DNA of 64,000 nucleotides from Dendrolimus kikuchii (taxonomy: Eukaryota > Arthropoda > Insecta > Lepidoptera > Lasiocampidae), in assembly GCA_019925095.2 (NCBI GenBank), contig CM034402.1, positions 9,249,501-9,313,500 of the forward strand, read 5' to 3'. Every line of letters begins with the position of its first letter. Positions within the stretch are counted from its first letter, which is position 1. The translations under genes were made by a program, and so were the position numbers. This document shows positions 58,621 to 64,000 of this stretch, piece after piece. Below the pieces are notes generated by a model, which saw nothing but the letters and a program-made list of their open reading frames with translations, ran no database searches and was not told the DNA's origin.

Positions 58621-59161
58621 GCGAAACGTTTACTTTGCGGATTCGTCACTAAACAATTGTTTACATAGCGATTCCATGGACAGATAAGATAAATAAAAAC
58701 TAACCTGTTTCTTTCTTTATGCCGTTTGGAATGTTTGTGTTATGTGCCTATGCAAATTTCATTATGGTTTAGTACAAGCATGCGAATGCTTAGAAGTAAT
58801 TGTCACGCCAACTGTAAACAACCTGGCGTTGAATTATCTGTGCCTGGCTCACTTATTTTATTTTAAAAACCGAACTAAATTCTTAAAACGCCAGATTGAT
58901 CTCATTTTTGTTTTTTTAACGTCCTCATTATCAATTTCCGGGTTACGGTATTGGTTTGTTAAATCTAAATACTTTTTTAAGTCTTACGGATATTATAACA
59001 GGAATTATTGTAAATTAATGACATTTCTAATAATAATTAAATTTCTTGCAGAGAGCAAGGCAATCCAACAGGAACATTAAATGTATCTACCTAGAATTGA
59101 GTTTGTTTTATATTTATATATAAAAATCAGTTAATTTCACTACACACACAATAATTTATAA
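58621..59161. other. Unassigned stretch
   Basis: Contains a 112-codon frame (58742-59080) with no recognised motif; I do not consider it a supported gene. Confidence 0.4.
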
Positions 59162-59477
59162 TCTAATACATATAATAAAACTGTAGAGATCGAATTTCTG
59201 TACAGTGAAAAAAAAATGCTAAAAACCGAGTCAGGGGATGTAAGAAGTGAAATAGAACTAATTTTGATTTTTTCACATTTTTTGTTTATCTGTTTGTCTG
59301 TCTGTTTGTAACGGCTAATCTCCGAAACGACTGGACCGATTGAAATGAAATTTTGTATTGTGGTAGATTATATTCCTGGTCAATATATAGGATACTTTTG
59401 ATCCCGAAAAATTAAAGAGTTCTCGTGGGATAGTTAAAAAACCGCACCACGCGGACGAAGACGCGGGCATCAGCTAG
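59162..59477 (+). mobile_element. Helitron-like non-autonomous element
   Basis: Begins TCTAATACATATAATAAAAC after an A, has TGTTTGTCTGTCTGTTTG and ACTGGACCGATTGAAATG, and ends CGCGGACGAAGACGCGGGCA followed by TCAGCTAG. The CGCG arms form the terminal hairpin. The following base is A, not T. Confidence 0.5.
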
Positions 59478-60140
59478 ATACCTATTTTGATCATAGAAAA
59501 ACCTGTGTGAGGATGTCACTGACCTTAACAGAACCTTGTAATCTAGTTTCTAACCCAAATATTTTATTGTCTCAGATAACCATAGACAAGGATTGAGGTT
59601 TTACTTCAAATTGTATGATATCATCGTCCTAGATCGCGTATTAAGCCTTAGTCTCAGATGACTTAGAAATTAAACGTGAACCTATACTGCGATAAAAAGC
59701 GCATAATCGTTACTAGTTAAAATTTGTGACTAAAATAGATCGCAAAATCTAAATGAAAACGGCTGTTTATACGATGCCTAATCATTAATGACAGTTTTTA
59801 GAATGTATGTCTCTGTCCGATAATTTGTGTCTTATAGGCTCTAAAACAGTTCCAACAGTTTTAATTTTCGGTTAAGCAAAATGAAATTTACTACACTATT
59901 ATTTATTTAAACAATTGAATAACAAACAGAATGACTAGTCTATACGTGCCTCTGGTAAGCCATTATGTAACTAGTATCAATTAAAATTTAATTTATTTAA
60001 GGGTAAAATCCGTCACAGACACCAAAGCAAGCTTTGGCAACCTTAAGGTATCAATTTCTTGCTAGTTATTCGATCTTTAAGGGATTATGGATGAAGAGTT
60101 ATGTTAGAAAGGTTGAGGCGAAGATATCTATATTATTATA

Positions 60141-60620
60141 ACATTCTAAACGTGCCGGTACATTAAAGCTATTTAAAAAAACTCAATTGGAATAGACTAT
60201 ATAAACGACGGAGAACACGATGTATTGTTTTAGATTTCTTGTCTGTTTGTCGGTTTGTCTATTTATTCGGGATTCACGTAAAAACTACAGGGCTGATTTC
60301 GATGTGGTTTTCGCTAATCGACAGCAAATTCTGAGTAAAGTCTGCGCTACCTTTTATCCCGGGAACCCAGGGGAATTTTTCTGGGAATGGTTTAAAGTGA
60401 CCAGATTGAACAAAATCAAATCCCAATGCGATTTTTCACTGATCGATAGCAAATTTTATGTAGTAAAATGTGTGATATTTTTATCCCGTGGCAATTTTCC
60501 GGGGAACGGTTTGAAGGTTTCCACTAACACGATAGCTTACATTGTTTTTTAAACGCTGTGTCCCGGGAATCACGCGAGAATTTCAAATCAAGCGTGGACG
60601 AAGTCGCGGGTATATCCCAG
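60141..60620 (+). mobile_element. Helitron-like repeat, 'CTGATCGATAGCAAATTTTA' family, copy 3
   Basis: Same block order as 23495 and 31936: GTGCCGGTACATTAAAGC, GGAATAGACTATATAAACGA, GATTTCGATGTGGTTTTCGC, and the end GTCGCGGGTATATCCCAG|T with CTAG mutated to CCAG. Confidence 0.5.
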
Positions 60621-61149
60621 TTTGAAAATAAAGATATTCCAAAATAGCTGAAAACAGTAGACTGTTTCCTTTTACTTGCTCAAGAAAAAAATCATGATTT
60701 ATAGTAGGGGGATTTCCTGTCGTTATACCAAATTCAAAAAGATATCGATGACAGCGTGTCTAGTTCACGGTCACATCTGAATTAATCTTTGATATTTAAT
60801 ACCCACTCATTTTTTTAGGTTATCGAGTCGGGGTCTAGTTTAATCTCTAATTTCAGTTTAACCATTCTTTCACAAAAATAGATTTATATCTGACCTACAA
60901 ACGGGAGACTAGACGTCTTCGTATCTCTACTCATATTTACTTGTCAGCAACCGCATTGTATGATAAATATATTTATGTTCTTAATAAATAACAATAAAAT
61001 TCTTATAACACAATTCTGACAGTATAATCGTATTATGAGACGTCTATGGCGTTGCTTCAATATAATATTTAAGTACTAGTAGTAGTATACGCCACAAACA
61101 ATGGCAGGCAAGGCAATCTTAGTCCATATAGTCAATTCTGATGTATAAT

Positions 61150-61440
61150 AAGTCTTCATATAATATTTTCTTAAGTTTTCACGACTAGTATACGTAATAA
61201 AACTACGTTTTAACGATTTTAAACGCGGCAATTTATTTGATTTTTATTATTTCGACGTGTCGGCCACTTTTCAGGGAAGACAAAGATGTCAAGTGTCAGT
61301 GAGTATTGTTTAAGTTGTATTTAGCCTACTGCCAACTTGTTCATTTTAAATAATTCGTTTTAATTTTGTTTATGGTTATTATTTACTCTATGGGAGCCTA
61401 GTCTAATTTACCACCGCTTCACGACATGTTATGGCTTAAA
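61150..61440. repeat. Fold-back repeat family, copy 4, attached to the Penelope-like fragment
   Basis: TTTTCTTAAGTTTTCACGAC and ACTACGTTTTAACGATTTTA open it; CGACGTGTCGGCCACTTTTC and GACAAAGATGTCAAGTGTCA follow. Only one arm is present. On the minus strand it lies about 100 bp behind the stop of the GIY-YIG frame, so it occupies the 3' end of that element. Confidence 0.65.
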
Positions 61441-61540
61441 GAGAAAAAACGGCGCAAGGAACTCTTCAGCAAACATGTCTAACTCTAATAATTTTATATA
61501 ATAGGTATTAAAATGGGTGAGAGAAAAAAATAAAAAGAAT

Positions 61541-62045
61541 TTATCCATCAAGTTGGTTAGTGTTCCGGTGCACGCAGAGAGAGCTCACAGTGTCTTGAGG
61601 TCTGGCAGTTGGTTTTTGCTGGGTTTGTGTTTTAACAGTTTTGATCGGATCCCAAACACCGGGTGGTACTTGCCAACCATCTTCTCTATTGAAATTTTTG
61701 TGTTTTTTGATTTTAATAGCCTCACGCATCATTCTAGGTATGAAACAATTCTCTTTGGCGAGAATTTGTGGTTTACGTATCGAATCTGATGCAGTAGTTG
61801 GGTTTATCCAGAGTGTGTTCACTGATCGCAGACTTTGTAGATCTTGTGTGTTTTATGTCAGCAATGTGTTCTTTTACCCGTGTTTTTATGCTCCTCTTTG
61901 TTTGCCCAATGTATGATAATCCACACTCCCAATCGAGCTTGTAGACACCTGCATCCTGGAGTGGGATATTGTATTTCACAGGTCTTAAAAACTGGTTAAT
62001 CTTTTCGTTAAATGAATTAGCGTTGACCGCCTTCTGTCAATGTAA
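61541..62045 (-). pseudogene. Penelope-like element: GIY-YIG endonuclease C-terminal remnant
   Basis: Minus strand. From about 62040 the frame reads NSFNEKINQFLRPVKYN, then AGVYKLDWECGLSYIGQTKR, the GVY..YIG catalytic pair of GIY-YIG nucleases, with SIKTRVKEH (conserved Arg) and SAISEHTLDKPNY. After a frame change near 61775-61820 it continues ILAKENCFIPRMMREAIKIK and NFNREDGW..VWDPI, the usual end of Penelope-like polyproteins. The reverse transcriptase part is missing, so the copy is 5'-truncated and inactive. Confidence 0.82.
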
Positions 62046-63350
62046 TTTTTCTGTTTTTCTTATTTAAATAAACGTGCGTAGTACCTTCTGGTTGTAAATA
62101 TCATGTTAAAAAACAACTAATATTTCAATTTATATCCTCAAGCAAAATTCAAATACATGGTTTGAAAACAAGTCTTTTACCCCAAATATTTCTTCTTCCT
62201 TTGCCATACTTAAAATTAGAAATCCAAGTATATAGTTTCATGCTAACAAAGTTGTATTAAAAAGTAAGTTAGCATAATAATATTATAATACAATTAATGT
62301 ATAATTTTATAAAATATTCTTATAATTATGAACAATAACTAAAATAAAATATAAAGATTTTCCTGGTATCTTTATCATAGAGGTCATATGTGTACGTCGT
62401 TGGGACAAATTAGATATCGTTTTTGGAGTTCTGAAGTCAAACAGCAACAACGTAAACCTTTATGTTTTTATATCCGTGAGCCTGTCAGTTAAATATTGTA
62501 GGCACTATAATTATTTATCAAATTCGAAATAAAGGTGTTTTCTACGAACCAGCTCCAAAAATATCAATTACTCAGCAGAAACTTATGAATAAACGAAGTG
62601 GTAAAACTTATACAAAACTTTTAACAATTATTAATTTGAATAAGATAAGATGTAATGCCATTTTCGAAATACAACGTAAATTGTAATAGGTATATAGTTG
62701 TAACAGCAGAATGACCGAAATGATAACCGGTTTTCTAACACTACGGAACACTCCATTATACCACGTCAGATATGTACTTAGCCGGTTTTTAATCAACCCG
62801 AAATGTCATCACAACTTAAGATTATATACATTAATATTTGTTTTATGTTTCTGTAATGTTTATCGAAACTTTGATAATTTATCAGTCTACTCGTATGTAA
62901 TAACCTTCAAAAGTAAGTCAATTTTTATCAAAATTGTTTTATTTTCTATCAAAATCACTTCTAATATAATACTCAGACTCAGATAACGGTCCATTAAATT
63001 TAAATAGTGGCGATTAAATGTCTCATTTTGTCATTTGCTAACTAAAGAAGCGATCTTACAATAGGTTTCAATTATTTACGAAAACTGTAAATATAGATTT
63101 TTCAGTGACTTCCGTGATTTGTTAGTAATTCTTCACGGAAGTTATCTTATCCTATTTTGCGTGATAATAAAATATTCTACGTCTATCACCATTATTGAAA
63201 GTGCCTATACATTTTAATATTATAATAATGTTCATCCAGCTTCGTTCAAATAATGTTTGTACACAAATCGCGAGAGACTACCGTTTTCAGAGATACTGAG
63301 AATCTTATATTTACCCTAGCTATCAAAATGTAGCTCTCTCTCTCTTTTCT
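62046..63350. other. Unassigned AT-rich stretch
   Basis: No gene or repeat recognised. Confidence 0.5.
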
Positions 63351-63354
63351 TTCA

Positions 63355-63612
63355 CTATATCCCAATTAATTGGGGTCGGCTCAATATGTCTTTTCTTTCC
63401 ACACTCCTCTGTTCTTCTGTCACACCACAAATCATCATATCATCCTTGACACAATCATTCCATTTTTTTTTTGGTCTACCTTTACATCTGTACCCATACA
63501 TCTTGCAGTTTAACATTCTTTTTGTCACGTGACTTTCATCCCTCCTCATTATATGCCCATACCAACTTAGTCTTCTTCCTCTCAATTTTTCAGTCACGGG
63601 TGTAACTTTCAA
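63355..63612 (-). mobile_element. LINE reverse transcriptase C-terminal remnant (LSWYGHIMRRDE type)
   Basis: The minus strand encodes VTEKLRGRRLSWYGHIMRRD, GRPKKKWNDCVKDDM and a ..ERKDILSRPQ end. W(Y/F)GH(I/V).R..E..KR and GRPKK.W.D are the conserved C-terminal blocks of RTE-like LINEs. Different family from 42838-43605. Confidence 0.75.
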
Positions 63613-64000
63613 AAATCCAACTTGCTATCAAAATGTATACCTATGCAATAATATTGTATAATTCTTGTATGTTATATTTTATTCATGTAATGGTTTAAAG
63701 TTTCCTACATATTTGTACTTACTACAAAGGGTCTTATGACATATGGGGCATTCCACGTGAAACGACTAGGTAAAACAGGTTCAGATTTTCTATTTCAGTT
63801 TTATTGAAGTATGTTATATCTGCACATGTAAACACCCTCAACACAGATACAAAATATTTTCACAATGGAGAGCCTAGTTCATAAGATATGGGCATGGGTC
63901 TTTGAGTATTTGAGAAACCGTGGAGTATGTATTACTTTGACGGTCATTATTCAGGTCTAAACGGATATATCAAAATAAATAAACCATTTTATTTTACATT
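63613..64000. other. Right edge, unassigned
   Basis: AT-rich; nothing recognised. Confidence 0.5.

Noticed and set aside
58742..59080. 112-codon frame near the CpG-containing patch
   Set aside because: No motif, AT-rich codon use and no splice or family evidence.

Overview
The window looks like AT-rich insect nuclear DNA, most probably lepidopteran. The basis is long introns packed with short retroposons, LINE tails, Helitron-like repeats with CTAG ends, Tc1 and mariner transposase remnants, and one complete intron-containing gene of the CREB3 family. No bacterial-type operons, rRNA, functional tRNA, CRISPR array or virus genome was seen.

The main gene lies on the minus strand between 38982 (ATG) and 3712 (TAA). 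Nine coding exons join with consistent GT..AG borders and compatible phases into a 650-residue ER-anchored bZIP transcription factor of the CREB3/Luman family. Exons 1-3 give an acidic N-terminus, exon 4 a Q/P/K-rich linker, exon 5 a linker, exon 6 the basic region, exon 7 the leucine zipper, exon 8 the transmembrane segment with an RxxL site-1-protease-type motif, and exon 9 the luminal tail and stop. A plausible initiator lies near 39088, with AP-1/CRE-like motifs about 170 bp further upstream. Its introns total over 33 kb; intron 2 alone (16.6 kb) holds a Tc1 remnant, a deleted mariner with both terminal repeats, a SINE nested in a LINE, several Helitron-like copies and a GC-rich dyad-rich island.

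The region 39.1-64 kb holds no confidently identified host gene. It contains LINE 3' fragments of at least four types, a 2.2-kb Helitron-like element that carries a 1.3-1.4-kb nine-base minisatellite, a Penelope-like GIY-YIG endonuclease fragment attached to a fold-back repeat that recurs four times in the window, SINEs, and a broken candidate gene at 49463-51021 whose N-terminus looks like a signal peptide. A CpG- and E-box-containing patch at about 58.2-58.6 kb could be a promoter or first exon of a gene outside the window.

The 3.7 kb at the left end is the 3' flank of the CREB3-type gene; it holds two short LINE remnants and a pair of perfect inverted repeats at the very edge. All assignments come from reading the sequence and from knowledge of the families; no database search was possible.
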